Assembly: GCF_017591435.1 (NCBI RefSeq)
Contig: NC_059287.1
Coordinates: 9,245,696 to 9,309,695 of the forward strand
Length of the DNA stretch: 64,000 nt
Source of the DNA: Portunus trituberculatus
Taxonomy: Eukaryota; Arthropoda; Malacostraca; Decapoda; Portunidae
Reading direction: 5' to 3'
In this document: piece by piece, positions 25,253 through 36,496 of the stretch
How positions within the stretch are numbered: position 1 is the first letter of the stretch
How the letters are laid out: every line of letters starts with the position of its first letter
Notes under the pieces: generated by a model
Databases searched by the model: none
Seen by the model: only the letters and a program-made list of their open reading frames with translations
What the model was told of the DNA's origin: nothing
Position numbers and translations under genes: made by a program

Positions 25253-26953
25253 CCTCCTGGAATTTATTATTTAATAGTTCTGCCAAAAAGTATTGCAGAA
25301 CTATTAAATAATAAATTCCAGGAGGTCTTTACTAAGAAATCCAAATTTGAAAGGCCACAGGGTAATAGAGAGACGTTCTATATGAAAGAGGTTAAAGTGA
25401 CCAAGCTTGAAATAAAAAGAGTTAATGAAGGAATTGGATGAAGAGAAGGCAATGGGACCGGATGAAGTCTCAGGCAGAATACTGAAAGAATGTAGGGAAA
25501 AACTAGCAAGTCCTATATACATCATAAAATGCTCAATAGAAAATGGAACAGTACCAGTAGAATGGAAAAGAGCTGAGGTGGTTCCCATATATAAGAGTGG
25601 AAGGAAGGAAGAACCTTTAAATTACAGACCGATATCACTAACTAGTGTAATATGCAAGATGTGTGAAAGAATAATAAAGAAACAATGGATCAAGTTCCTT
25701 GAAGACGACAAATTAATATGAAATAGCCAATATGGTTTTAGAAAAAGACGGTCGTGTGTAACTAATTTACTGTGTTTCTACTCTAGAATAGTTGATAGAG
25801 TACAAGAGAGAGAGGGATGGGTTGACTGTATTTATTTGGATTTAAAAAAGGTGTTTGACAAAGTGCCACATGCAAGATTACTGTGGAAGTTAGAGGAGAA
25901 GGGTGGCTTAAAAGGAAGCACATTGAGATGGATGGAAAATTATTTCAGGGGGAGAGAAATAAGGACGGTAGTTAAAGATATGAAGTCCAAGTTGAGAGCA
26001 GTAGAAAGCGGAGTGCTGCAGGGGTCAGTATTAGCACCAATACTTTTCCTCATACATGTAAACGACATGCCAGAAGGAGTGAACAGCTACATAAATCTGT
26101 TTGCGGACGATGCAAAACTGTGCAGGATTATAAAGCAAAAAGAGGATTGTGAAATACTGCAGGAAGACCTAAATAAGATCTGGAAATGGAGTAAATTGTG
26201 GGAGATGGAATTTAATGTGAACAAAAGCCATGTCATGGAAATGGGAAAAAGTGAAAGATGACCAGTGGGAATCTATAAGATGGAAGATTGAGTAGAACTG
26301 TAGAAAGTGAAAAAGAAATAGGACTTGGGAGTGACGATGGAAGAAAACAATCAACCAGTAACCCATATAGATAGAATTTTCAGAGAGACATATGATTTGT
26401 TAAGGAATATTGGAGTAGCATTTCACTACTTGGACAAAGAAATTATGAAATTCATAAGTACTATAATAAGACCCAGATTGGAATATGCTGGAGTTATGTG
26501 GACCCCCATAAAAAGAAACACATAAGGAAGTTGGAGACTACAAAAAATGGCTACAAGAATGGTTCCAGAATTTGAAGGGATGACATATGAGGAGAGACTA
26601 AAGGCTATGGATCTACCAACCCTGGAACAGAGAAGGGAGATAGGGGATCTGTTAAATATATAATTATAAATTGATCAACGGAATGGATGAAGTGGATAAT
26701 GAGAAACTGATCCTGGGAGAAGAATATGACATTAGAAGCAAAAGATCACATAGTAAAAAAGAGATGTTAAAAAATATAGTTTCCTGCAAAGATGTGTTGA
26801 GACATGGAACAGATTGAGTGAAGAAGTGGTGTCAGCAATGAGTGTGCATAGTTTTAAAGAAAAATTGGATAAGTGTAGATATGGAGACAGGACCACACGC
26901 GTGTAAAGGCCAGGCCCTATAAAACTACAATTTGGTAAATACAACTAGGTAAA

Positions 26954-26954
<1 letters not shown>
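25253..26954 (+). mobile_element. LINE-A copy with snap-back 5' end
   Basis: The copy starts with 31 bases in reverse orientation (25253-25283), an 11-base loop, and then the same 31 bases forward (25295-25325), a perfect inverted repeat. It continues from LLNNKFQEVFTKKSKFERP through the RT (25425-25721; 25836-26261) to ctaggtaaaatac plus (AC)n. It shares the TGA after DDKLI and the GVLQGS change with the preceding copy. Motif C reads INLFADDAKLCR. Confidence 0.9.

Positions 26955-26990
<36 letters not shown>
26955..26990 (+). repeat. (AC)n LINE tail
   Basis: About 18 AC units, followed directly by the inverted start of the next copy. Confidence 0.97.
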
Positions 26991-26999
<9 letters not shown>

Positions 27000-27842
27000 T
27001 TTTGTCATTAAACAAAAAGAGGATTGTGAAATACTACAGGAAGACTTAAACAAGATCTGGAAATGGAGCAAAAAATGGGAGATGGAATTCAATGTGGACA
27101 AAAGCCATGTCATGGAAATGGGAAAAAGTGAAAGACAACCAGTGGGAATCTATAAGATGGGAGATAGAGTAGAACTAGAAAAAGTAAAAAAGGAAAAGGA
27201 CTTGGGAGTGACAATGGAAGAAAATAATCAACCGGTAAGCCATATTGATAGAATTTTCAGAGAGACGTGTAATTTGCTAAGGAATATTGGAGTAGCATTT
27301 CACTATATGGACAAGGAAATGATGAAGAAATTGATAAGTATTAAAATAAGACCTAGATTGGAATATGCAGGAGTTGTGTGGACTCCCCATAAAAAGAAAC
27401 ACATAAGAAAATTAGAGAGACTACAAAAAATGGCTACAAGAATGGTTCCAGAATTTAAAGGGATGACATATGAGGAGAGACTAAAGGCTATGGATCTACC
27501 AACCTTGGAGCAGAGAAGAGAGAGAGGGGATCTGATACAAGTTTATAAATTGATTAACGGAATGGATGAAGTGGATTATGAGAAACTGATCCTGAGAGAA
27601 GGATATGACTTTAGAAGCACAAGATCGCATAGTAAGAAACTAAGGAAGGGACGATGTCTGAGAGATGTTAAAAAATTTAGTTTCCCGGAAAGATGTGTTG
27701 AGACTTGGAACAGTTTGAGTGAGGAAGTGGTGTCAGCAAAGAGTGTACATAGTTTTAAAGAAAAATTGGATAAGTGTAGATATGGAGATGGGACCACTCG
27801 AGCATAAAGCCAAGGCCCTGTAAAACTAGAACTAGGTAAATA
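26991..27842 (+). mobile_element. LINE-A copy with short snap-back 5' end
   Basis: Begins with a perfect 15-base inverted repeat (26991-27005 and 27012-27026, loop about 6 bases) made from the codons for KQKEDCEI, just after motif C. The rest is an undamaged C-terminal domain. The 241-aa frame at 27082-27807 (MEFNVDKSHVMEMGKSER ... KCRYGDGTTRA) has no break, suggesting a young insertion. It ends actaggtaaatacacac. Confidence 0.92.
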
Positions 27843-28081
27843 CACACTCACGCCGCCAGACCGCCGAGCTGACAAGACGTTGGAGAGGGGGCTCCACCCA
27901 CGGCATCAAATATCTACATATACGTGAATATACAGGGCCCGTGCAGTAATAGGAATGTCTCTATGGTCCAATGAGGTGATGAGTGGGGGAAAGTGAGGAA
28001 TGTCGCAAAATAGGAAGAGGTGAAGTGTGTGAAAATTTGTTTGTGCGGTCACCAACCCGCAAACAGCTGATACCCGTAAAC

Positions 28082-29262
28082 ATGGCGGAAGCGAGAAGGG
28101 ATTCATTTGTGGGTTTTTTGGATTCCCCAGGACTGAGGGAGGTGAGTTTGGACAGAAGAATTGAGAATATGGAAAAAAGAATTGGAACAATAGTAGTAAT
28201 AGAGGAAAAGTTGGATAGAGTCCTAAGAGAAAATGAGGCCTTCCGTAGGGAAGTCATAATGCTTACCAGGGAAAATGCCAAGTTGTTGACACAAAAATTG
28301 GAATTGGAAAGTAACAATGAGCTCCTGGGAAAACAGTGTAAGGAATTAACTGTAAAAATAACCGAGATGGAAAGAAAACTAAAAGAAAGAGAGGACAAAA
28401 GTAAACAAAGAGACACTAGGCTGGAGGAGGTAAAAAAAAACAATGAAGAAGCGCATAACAGTTTTAGAGAAATAATTAAACAACAAGAAAAAGAAAAGAG
28501 TGAGTTGGCCCAACGGGAGATTGTTAAAGTTTTACAGCAAGAGGAGACAATGGTGAGAAACATTGCTGAAAAGAAAAAGTGTGTGGTAGTGAGTGGATTA
28601 AAGGAAGGTAAACTGGCAGGAGAGAAAAATTAAGGAGGAAGAGAAGATTAAGACCATGCTGAATAAGATCTCGGAAGAAGAAAATTCATTTGGAGAAGTT
28701 GAGGAATATATGAGATTGGGAAAATATGAAGAAGGAAAGTCTAGAGCCATGAAGATAACATTAAAATCCCAAGTAGCTGCTGAGCATGTATTGAGAAATG
28801 CATGGAAGCTGAAAAATTCTCGAGACAAACATGATTTATGTAAGATGAAATATGTTGCAGGAGGAAAGGGATAAGATGAGAGAAATGATGACAGAGGTGA
28901 GAGAGAGGAATGAGGCAAGAACAGAAGAAGAAAAGAAGAAGTTTTTTTTGGAAAATAAGAAACGACAGTGTGTGGAAGTGGTGGACAAAAGAGAGGGAGT
29001 AAAAGACCAGACAAAGGAGCAGATAAGGAAGAAAGACATGACAAACATGATTTATGTAAGATGAAATATGTTGCAGGAGGAAAGGGATAAGATGAGAGAA
29101 ATGGTGACAGAGGTGAGAGAGAGGAATGAGGCAAGAACAGAAGAAGAAAAGAAGAAGTTTTTTTTGGAAAATAAGAAATGACAGTGTGTGGAAGTGGTGG
29201 ACAAAAGAGAGGGAGTAAAAGACCAGACAAAGGAGCAGATAAGGAAGAAAGACATAAGAGTA
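28082..29262 (+). pseudogene. LINE-D N-terminal coiled-coil/RRM-like region
   Basis: Starts MAEARRDSFVGFLDSPGLRE. A long coiled coil follows (ENEAFRREVIMLTRENAKLL; EMERKLKEREDKSKQRD) up to EKKKCVVVSGLKEGK. A frameshift at about 28630 leads into the RRM-like part (GEVEEYMRLGKYEEGKSRAM, KITLKSQVAAEHVLRNAWKL). The basic tail is duplicated: a 216-bp unit (28825-29040 and 29041-29256) occurs twice in tandem. The second unit reads in frame into the endonuclease (EQIRKKDIRVSYTNIDGF), again implying one polyprotein. Confidence 0.78.
28825..29256. repeat. 216-bp tandem duplication
   Basis: Two adjacent near-identical units (first base at 28825, second at 29041). 216 bp is 72 codons, so the duplication keeps the frame. 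Differences are a few point changes only. Confidence 0.95.
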
Positions 29263-30188
29263 TCATATACTAACATAGACGGCTTCCTATCAAAAAGATT
29301 AGAGTGTATGGACCATCTGATAAGGGATAAACCAGATATTATGTGTATAATGGAGATTAAATTGAGACCGACCGAATATGCAAATGGATTGGTTTGGAGG
29401 GGGGAAATTATAGAATGTGGAGAAAAGATAGAGTGAATAAAAGTGGAGATGGAATAATTGTGTTAGCAAGAAAAGACTTAATAGTGCAAAATGTGTGCCT
29501 TGGAGGAGACGAGGAGGAAGTGGTGGGTGTGGTGGTGACTGATGGAAGGCAATATATCAATATTGTAACTGTGTATGTACCACCAAAAACAAGTGCATGG
29601 TCAAATGATCAGTATAATAGTATGGTGGAAAGCACATTGGAAAGAATGAGAAATGAAGTTGCAAAGAAAGCAAAAATGGTTATAGTTGGAGATTTCAACT
29701 GTAAAGACGTCAATTGGGAGGAATTTGAAGTGGGGAATGGTGGAGAATGGGGTGAGCAGCTATTAAATTATGTGGTGGGAAATTTGATGACACAGTGGGT
29801 GAGGCATCTAACAAGGGGAAGGAGGGGTGATGCCCCGTCGAGACTGGACTTGATATTCACAAAGGGAGTAAATCTAGAAAATGAGATTGAGCATGAGTGT
29901 CCTTTGGGGAAGAGTGATCATGAATTATTGAAATTTGAGGTAAAGGTGGGGTTCAGCAAAGATAATGAAGTTGGATACAAGGAGGAATGCCTAAATTATG
30001 CTAAGGGAAGATATAAGGAGTTGAGAAATTACTTTGGAAATGTGAATTGGTTCGAAATGTACCAGGAAACAAACATGCAGTTAAAATATGAAAAATTTAT
30101 GGAAATATATAATGAGGCCGCAGAGAACTTTGTGCCAATATATACTAAGAAAATCTTAAAGGGAGATCAATGGTTTAACAAAACCTGT
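29263..30188 (+). pseudogene. LINE-D endonuclease
   Basis: The reading starts RVSYTNIDGFLSKRLECMDH (Asn), PDIMCIMEIKLRP (Glu), then after a frame break a 282-aa frame (29394-30242) with VYVPPKTSAWSNDQY, VIVGDFNCKDVNWEEF, PSRLDLIFTKGVN and PLGKSDHELLKFE. All catalytic residues of the AP-type endonuclease can be read. The frame runs into the RTE insertion after DQWFNKTC. Confidence 0.88.
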
Positions 30189-31198
30189 CTTCTTCTTCTG
30201 CAGCTGCTCCCATGTTCATATGGGGTCGCTGTTCCTCACTAGTCTTCTCCACAAGGCTCTGTCCCCAAACTCCTCTCCACTCAATCCTCTCTCCCTCAGG
30301 TCCTCTCCAATACGATCCTTCCATCTTTTCTTTGGCCTGCCACGTCGTCTTCTTCCCTCCACTTCCATATCCAATATCCTTCTGCCGACATATCCTTCTT
30401 CTCGCCTTTTGATATGACCGAACCATCGATTCTCCTTTCTTGTACTTTCTTTGTCACCTCCGTTACTTTGGCTGTTCCTCTTATAAAATTGTTTCTCACT
30501 TTATCCCTCCTTGTCACCCCAAGCATCCACCTTAACATTCTCATCTCAGCAACCTCCAACTTATTCTCCTGTGCTTTCTTTATTGGCCATGTCTCCGCAC
30601 CATATAACATGGCAGGTCTAACCACCGATTTGAACACTTTTCCCTTTACTCTTGCACTAATTTTTCGGTCACAGAGCACTCCAGTTGTTCTTTTCCAATT
30701 CTTCCAGCCCGATTGGATACGGTGAATGATCTCTCCATCCAGGTTGCCGTCCGCTGATATATGAGAGCCCAAGTATCTGAACTCCTTCACACCCTTTAAC
30801 TTCATATCTTGCATCCATACTTCACTCTCCTGTCGACCATTAAAATTCAGATACTCCGTCTTCTCCTGCTAATTCTCAAACCTCTCCTCCAATGCTCGCC
30901 GCCATCTCTCCAACTTTTCTCCACACCATCTCTACTTTCATCCACCAAGACGATGTCATCCGCGAACAACATAGTCCACGGTGCCTCCTCCTTTATATTT
31001 TGAATACTGTCATCCATGAGTAGGTTGAACAGATATGGGCTCAGAGAAGATCCCTGGTGCAGGCCCACTCTCACACAGAACTCCTCTGTTGCTCCCACAC
31101 TGCTCCTTACCCTCGTCCTTGAGCCTTCGTACATGTCCTGGATCACTCTCACATACTTCTCTGATGCTCCTTTTCTTCTCATACTAGCCCAAACTTCC
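30189..31198 (-). mobile_element. RTE-type LINE, 5'-truncated, in LINE-D
   Basis: On minus, 31198-30850 gives RKGASEKYVRVIQDMYEGSR, CVRVGLHQGSSLSPYLFN (motif B), TMLFADDIVLVDES (motif C), and 30814-30296 gives VKEFRYLGSHISADGNLDGE and LYGAETWPIKKAQENKLEV, all typical of RTE-clade RT and C-terminus. The 3' end is a short (GAA)n-like tail at 30189-30200. The insertion is flanked by an 8-bp target duplication AAACCTGT (30181-30188 and 31199-31206). Removing it restores FNKTCDKAKRKK of LINE-D. Confidence 0.92.
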
Positions 31199-32040
31199 AA
31201 ACCTGTGACAAGGCAAAAAGGAAGAAGGAAAAGGCATGGGAAAAATACAAGAGAAATAATGAGGAAGTGGATAGAGAAGCATATAGGAATGCAAGAAATA
31301 AATATGTTCAAGTGAGAAGAAGGGCACAACAAGAATTTGAACAGAGAATAGTGGAGAATTGTGAAAGTGATCCCAAAATGTTTTATAAATTCATTAATGA
31401 TAAATTACAGAAAAAAGAAACAGTTGATAAATTAAAGGTTGGAGATTATATATATGAAGATACAAGTGTCATTGTTGAAAAATTGAATGAGAATTTCTGC
31501 AAAGTATTCACAGAAGAAACACAATTCAATCGACAGATGTTACCTGTGACAAGATGGATGCAAGAAATTATAGTAACAAAGAGTGACATTGCAAAAGTTT
31601 TGAGTCAATTAGATGTTAAAAATGCAATGGGACCAGATGGTGTGTCTGGAAGAATGTTAAAAGAATGTCAAGAGCAGTTGCTAGATCCAATTTTAGATTT
31701 AACAAGAACATCCATCAACACAGGACAGGTGCCAGTAGAATGGAAAAGGGCAAATGTTGTACCAATCTACAAAAGTGGATGTCGCATGGAACCATTGAAT
31801 TATAGACCTGTTTCTTTGACGAGCATTATGTGTAAGATATGTGAAGTGATCAAAAGCAAGTGGTGTGAGTTCCTGGAAAACAAAGAAATACTAAGTGGGA
31901 AACAGTTTGGCTTTAGAAAAGGGAAATCGTGTGTATCAAATTTGCTATGTTTCTACTTGAGTGGTCGATATTTTACAACAGAGGGATGGATGGGTTGATT
32001 GTGTATACCTAGACTTAAAAAAAGCATTTGATAAAGTACC
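31199..32040 (+). pseudogene. LINE-D linker and RT fingers
   Basis: Open frame 31267-31998 with linker RNARNKYVQVRRRAQQEFEQ, FINDKLQKKETVDKLK, and RT fingers NAMGPDGVSGRMLKECQEQ, VEWKRANVVPIYKSGC, LNYRPVSLTSIMCKI, FGFRKGKSCVSNLLCFY. A frame break precedes motif A, which still reads YLDLKKAFDKVP at about 32007-32040, where the next LINE has inserted. Confidence 0.88.
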
Positions 32041-32371
32041 ACCCTGTGGGTGGTTGGCCTCTCCCAGGGTGTGAGGTCATAAAACTTTGCCCGAGCTATT
32101 CTCTACATTCCTCCTTCTTTTCTCTCTTTTCTATTTCATAGGAGTGGGTTTGCAGAGATTCCACAGTCGTGCATCCGACCTTCAGTCTCTGTGCCACTTC
32201 TCCTCCCTCTGGTTGATGCGACCCAGAACTTTTTTTTTTTTTTTTTTTTTCTTCTTCTTTCCTTTCTTTCTCGCAATCCCACGTTGTGTAGGCAGGACAA
32301 AGGGATGAATGGTGGCAGCGATTTTTTCCTTCTTTTCTTTTGCCACTGCTACTGTCAGGTCCCCCATGTAA

Positions 32372-33140
32372 TTGGCGACCTGGGGGTATACCATAATAAT
32401 TGCCTTGCCTGGTGTTGCGGCTCCTCCAGGTGGACCTTTTATTCCGCTGTGTTTTCTCTTTTTTATGGAGTTTCATTTTTATTTAATTTTTCTCATTACC
32501 CTTAGTGGTGATGTTCACCCTAATCCCAGTCCTCGTAATAACTGTTGTAAGGCCTTATACATTAATATTCGGGGCCTAAAGGCCAACTTGCAAGACGTTG
32601 CAGTTCGTCCTCCAAATATGATATAATTTTTGTTCAGAGACTCTTGTTTCGAGCTTCAGGCATGTTTCTGAGATTCTGATTCCTAATTTCAAGAGGCCTC
32701 TTCTTCTGAGGCGTGATTCTATCCCTAGAGCTCGGGGGATGTGTATATACTTACGTCCAGCATGCAGCGCTTCACGCATTACCAAATTTGAGTGTGGCTG
32801 TCATGAAATGATGCTGGTTAAAATTTGCAGTCGTTTTAATAACTACTATATCTTCTCTGTATATAGAAATCCCGATCTTGATGATTCTATTTATGACTGT
32901 TTGCTAAATTCTATGGCATCTATTCAAGAATCAGACCCTAAAGCTTCCTTTGTTTTTGTTGGTGATGTTAATGCACATCATCAGGATTGGTTGAACTCCG
33001 TTTCTCAAACAAATCAACATGGTCGGGCTGCTCTAGATTTTAGTAACCTCACCGGTTGTGAGCAGATCGTTCATAGCCCAACTCACGTCTCGGTAATTGC
33101 CTTGATCTTCTTTTTACAGACGCCCCCTCTGCAGTAACTT
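32372..33140 (+). pseudogene. L2-like LINE endonuclease, with 2A-like N-terminus
   Basis: A hydrophobic stretch (FHFYLIFLITL) is followed by SGDVHPNPSP at about 32504-32533, which resembles the GDIExNPGP 2A-like motif at the start of some CR1/L2 ORFs but has Ser for the critical Gly. The endonuclease follows: ALYINIRGLKANLQD (Asn), then in the next frame RGMCIYLRPACSASRITKF, IFSVYRNPDLDDSIYD and FVFVGDVNAHHQDWL (catalytic Asp). The later SDH region is split by frame breaks (LGSTDHSGLSF near 33160-33190). Confidence 0.75.
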
Positions 33141-33849
33141 TGCAGGTCGTCCCTCCCCTTGGTAGCACAGACCACTCTGGCTTGTCTTTCAATATTCAAA
33201 CTTCATTTCCTATTCGGACGAGCCAATATCGCGGAAAGTATTTCTAAAGTCACGAGCCAATTGGACTGGTGTCATTGCCGATTTTAACAACATTGTATGG
33301 CGGGAAATTTTACATTCTGATAGTCCAATTGATTCCCTTAACAGTGTTTTACTTAACATTAGTGAAAGAAGAATTCCTTCTAAAATAATTCAAGTCGTCG
33401 CAAGGACAGTGCCTGGTTTAATGATGACTGCAGGCGTGCTCAGCGTGGAAAACAGGTTGCTTATTGTGAATGGTCTCGACTGCGTTCACCTGAATCATGG
33501 GAAAATTACGTTCGTCTGCGTTTATTTGCCCAACGCATATTCTAGCGCACAGGATGAGTACAACGAACACCTTAAAAATGTTCTGATTGGCACCTCCCAA
33601 CCACACTCATGGTGGTCAGCTTTAAAGCAATCACTCTTTGGTGTGGACTCAAGTTTACCTCCTCTGTCATGTACTGACGGTTCAATCTGCCATAATTCTA
33701 AGGACAAAGCCAATCTTTTAGCTTCCGTTTTAACTCGAAACAAAGTGATGAAGAGTTTGATCTGCCGCCGTCTTGTCCCCAGGACATTAAATTACACTCC
33801 ATTGCCTTTAAGTCCTCCGAAATCTTAAGATATCTTAATGAGTTAGACT

Positions 33850-35134
33850 CATTCGGGGGTTGTGATCCTTTGGGTTTTCTGCCTCTTTTTTACAAAAAGA
33901 TTGCTTCTCCTCTCGCTCCAAAATTGGCAGTTATTTTTAGAGCTCTTTTTCGTAAGGGTTCTTTTCCGGTATGCTGGCGTACTGCAAATGTTACCCCTAT
34001 TCCAAAGGGATCTTCATCCTCCATTCACCCCGGTGACTATAGACCCATTTCCATAACCCGGTGTTATCTAAGATTTTTGAGCGCCTGCTGCCAAGCGTCT
34101 CAATCGTTTTTAGATATTAATAATTTGTTGCCATCTAGTCAGTTTGGTTTTAGAAAAGGTCTCAGTACTTCTGATGCTCTCGTTTGCATAACGCGACATG
34201 CAAGCTGCCCTTGATGCTGGTCATGAATCTAGAGTAATTTCACTTGATTTTAGTTCTGCATTTGATCGTGTTAATCATAGAGCCCTTTTATCGAAAGTTA
34301 GATCTATTGGTATTGGTGGCGCGTCCATCAAGTTCTGTCAGAGTTCCTAACGAGTCGAAGGCAGCGTGTGACTGTTGATGGCTGCCTTAGTTCTTTTAGT
34401 CCAGTTGTATCCGGTGTTCCGCAGGGAAGTGTTCTGGGACCTCTTCTTTTATTATTTATACATCTGACATGTGGTGTGGGATTGAATCTAATATGGTTGC
34501 TTATGCTGATGACACCACTATATATGCGACAATTCCTTCCCCACAGGATAGGCAGAGAGTCGCTAATGTACTCACTCAAGATGTTTCAAGGATTCTGTCA
34601 TGGTGTGATCAGTGGGGTATGAAACTGAACCCGAGTAAATCCCATAGTATGGTTATTAGCAGATCAAGGACACCTTTCCCAGTTCACCCTGATATTGTTG
34701 TCAACGAAGTACCTATTCCTAATTGTTCGTCTCTGAAGTTACTCGGAGTCACCCTTGATCCCAAACTTACTTTTGAGTTGCACTTGCGTTCACTTGCATC
34801 ATCAGTCTCATGTAAAGTTGGTTTGTTACGCAAATGTAGGCGGATATATTCCTCTGATGATATTGTAAGAAATTGCTTTTACTCTTTCATACTGCCTCAT
34901 TTTGAATATTGTCACTCTGTGTGGATCTCTGCAGCAGAGTCTCACTTAAAGCTTTTAGATAGAGCATTCAACCAGATTAAATTTCTTCTTCCTAATCTTG
35001 AGATTAATCTTCGGCATCGTCGTTTGGTTGGATCATTGTCCTATTTCTTCAAAATCATGTCTAATTCCAACCACCCGTTGCATTGTCATTTGCCTGCCCT
35101 TCACTACCAGCACGTGCTACAAGACAATCCTTGA
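33850..35134 (+). pseudogene. L2-like LINE reverse transcriptase and C-terminus
   Basis: The fingers read DPLGFLPLFYKKIASPLAPK, VCWRTANVTPIPKG and GDYRPISITR. Palm pieces include FGFRKGLSTSDAL, a motif A remnant (ISLDFSSAFDRVNHRALLSK), VVSGVPQGSVLGPLL (motif B) and VAYADDTTIYAT (motif C, 34490-34530). The 221-aa frame 34469-35134 carries the thumb (CDQWGMKLNPSKSHSMVIS; LLGVTLDPKLTFELHL; LPHFEYCHSVWISAAESH). Role: reverse transcription. Frameshifted, inactive. Confidence 0.85.
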
Positions 35135-35442
35135 TCATGAATGACCGTTCCTTGTCTGTGAATCGATGTAATACTTCACAATTTTCCGGTGTTTTATCCC
35201 AGTATCTGCTAGACTCTGGAATACAATTCCCAACGAGATTGTTAATTCTAGTAACATTGAAGCATTTAAAAAACGTGTGAATACCTTTCTTCTCTCTGAA
35301 CTCACTACCTCTTAGATCTCTACCAATCTTCCTATTCTGTTGTTCATTCCTGTTACTTCCTTTCACTTATCGGTGAGGTGCCGCCCACTGGGCCTTTGGG
35401 TTTATGCAGTTATGCTTTCCAGTGGGTCGCCTTCATTGACCT

Positions 35443-35462
35443 CATAATAATAATAATAATAA
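35443..35462 (+). repeat. (ATA)n LINE tail
   Basis: 3' tail of the nested L2-like LINE, joining directly to LINE-D coding sequence. Confidence 0.9.
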
Positions 35463-35465
35463 AAA

Positions 35466-36496
35466 GTTAAGTAGTATCGGAGGAATAAGGGGAAATCTGA
35501 CGGAGTGGATGAGAAATTATTTGACAGGTAGAGAAATGAGGACGGTAGTGAAGGGAGTGAAGTCAGAGAGAGTGGAGGAAGGTAACCAGTGGAGTTCCCC
35601 AAGGTTCGGTGCTTGGTCCCATCATGTTCCTGATCTATATAAATGACATGCCAGAGGGAGTGAGAAGTTATATGAATATGTTTGCAGATGATGCAAAGAT
35701 TATGAGGAGAGTGAGGAATATACATGACTGTAATATACTGCAGAAGGACTTGGACAAAATATATGAATGGAGCAGGACGTGGCAAATGGAATTCAATACC
35801 AACAAAAGCTGTGTAATGAGAATGGGTAGAAGTAAATATAGACCATATAAAGACTACCAGCTGGGGGGAAAGACTGTAATTGAAGTCAGTGAAGAAAAAG
35901 ACTTGGGAGTGACTGTACAGAGTAATCTGTCTCCAGAAAAGCACATTAATAGAATATTTGGAAAAACGTACAGCATGCTCCAAAGTATAGGATGGGCGTT
36001 TAATTACCTGGACTGGAACATGATAAAGAAGATATTGACCACCCTGATTAGGCCACAGTTGGAATATGCATCAGTAATTTGGTCACCATACATGAAGAAA
36101 CATGTCAAGAAACTGGAAAGAGTGCAGAGGTTAGCAACAAGAATGATACCAGACTTTAAGGAGGTACCGTATGAGGAGAGGTTAAATAGGCTGGAATTAA
36201 GCATGTTGGAAGAAAGAAGAGTCAAAGGGGATATGATAACAATGTTCAAAATAGTACATGGAGTGGACATATTGGATAGGGAAAACCTGATCACGATGGA
36301 ATCCAGTAATTACCTAAGAGAACACCCAAAGAAAATACTGAAGGACCCCTGCACCAGCGATATCAAGAAGTATAGCTTCTCGTATCGGAGCATTGATGCA
36401 TGGAACAAAATGAGCGTGGATGTGGTGTGTGCGGCGAGTGTCAGTCAAATGAAGGAAAAATTGGACAAGTGTGGACAAAGAGACAGGACATAGAGA
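35466..36496 (+). pseudogene. LINE-D RT palm to C-terminus
   Basis: Starts SIGGIRGNLTEWMRNYLTGR. After a frame break at about 35590 the undamaged 294-aa frame 35609-36493 includes PIMFLIYINDMPEG, MNMFADDAKIMRR (motif C), WSRTWQMEFNTNKS, EEKDLGVTVQSNLSPEKHIN, RPQLEYASVIWSPYMKK and the C-terminus KLDKCGQRDRT plus stop. Removing both nested LINEs leaves a largely readable polyprotein, so LINE-D was probably fairly young when hit. Confidence 0.88.

Larger units (their letters stand above)
32041..35462 (+). mobile_element. L2/CR1-like LINE nested in LINE-D
   Basis: A different LINE lineage inserted after the DKVP codons of LINE-D. It has a leader (32041-32460), a hydrophobic segment with a 2A-like motif, an endonuclease (32540-33140), RT (33850-34620), a C-terminal domain to about 35134, a 3' UTR and an (ATA)n tail (35443-35462). 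The target lost about 20 bp of LINE-D (codons corresponding to HxRLLWK) and no duplication is visible. Many frame breaks. Confidence 0.85.

Noticed and set aside
14641..27842. CRISPR-like or satellite array
   Set aside because: Repeats are spaced by kilobases and are LINE copies of very different lengths joined by microsatellites; eukaryotic context.
27961..29266. Ser/Leu/Phe-rich minus-strand frames of 200 codons or more
   Set aside because: Antisense shadows of the purine-rich coiled-coil coding region of LINE-D; no domain.
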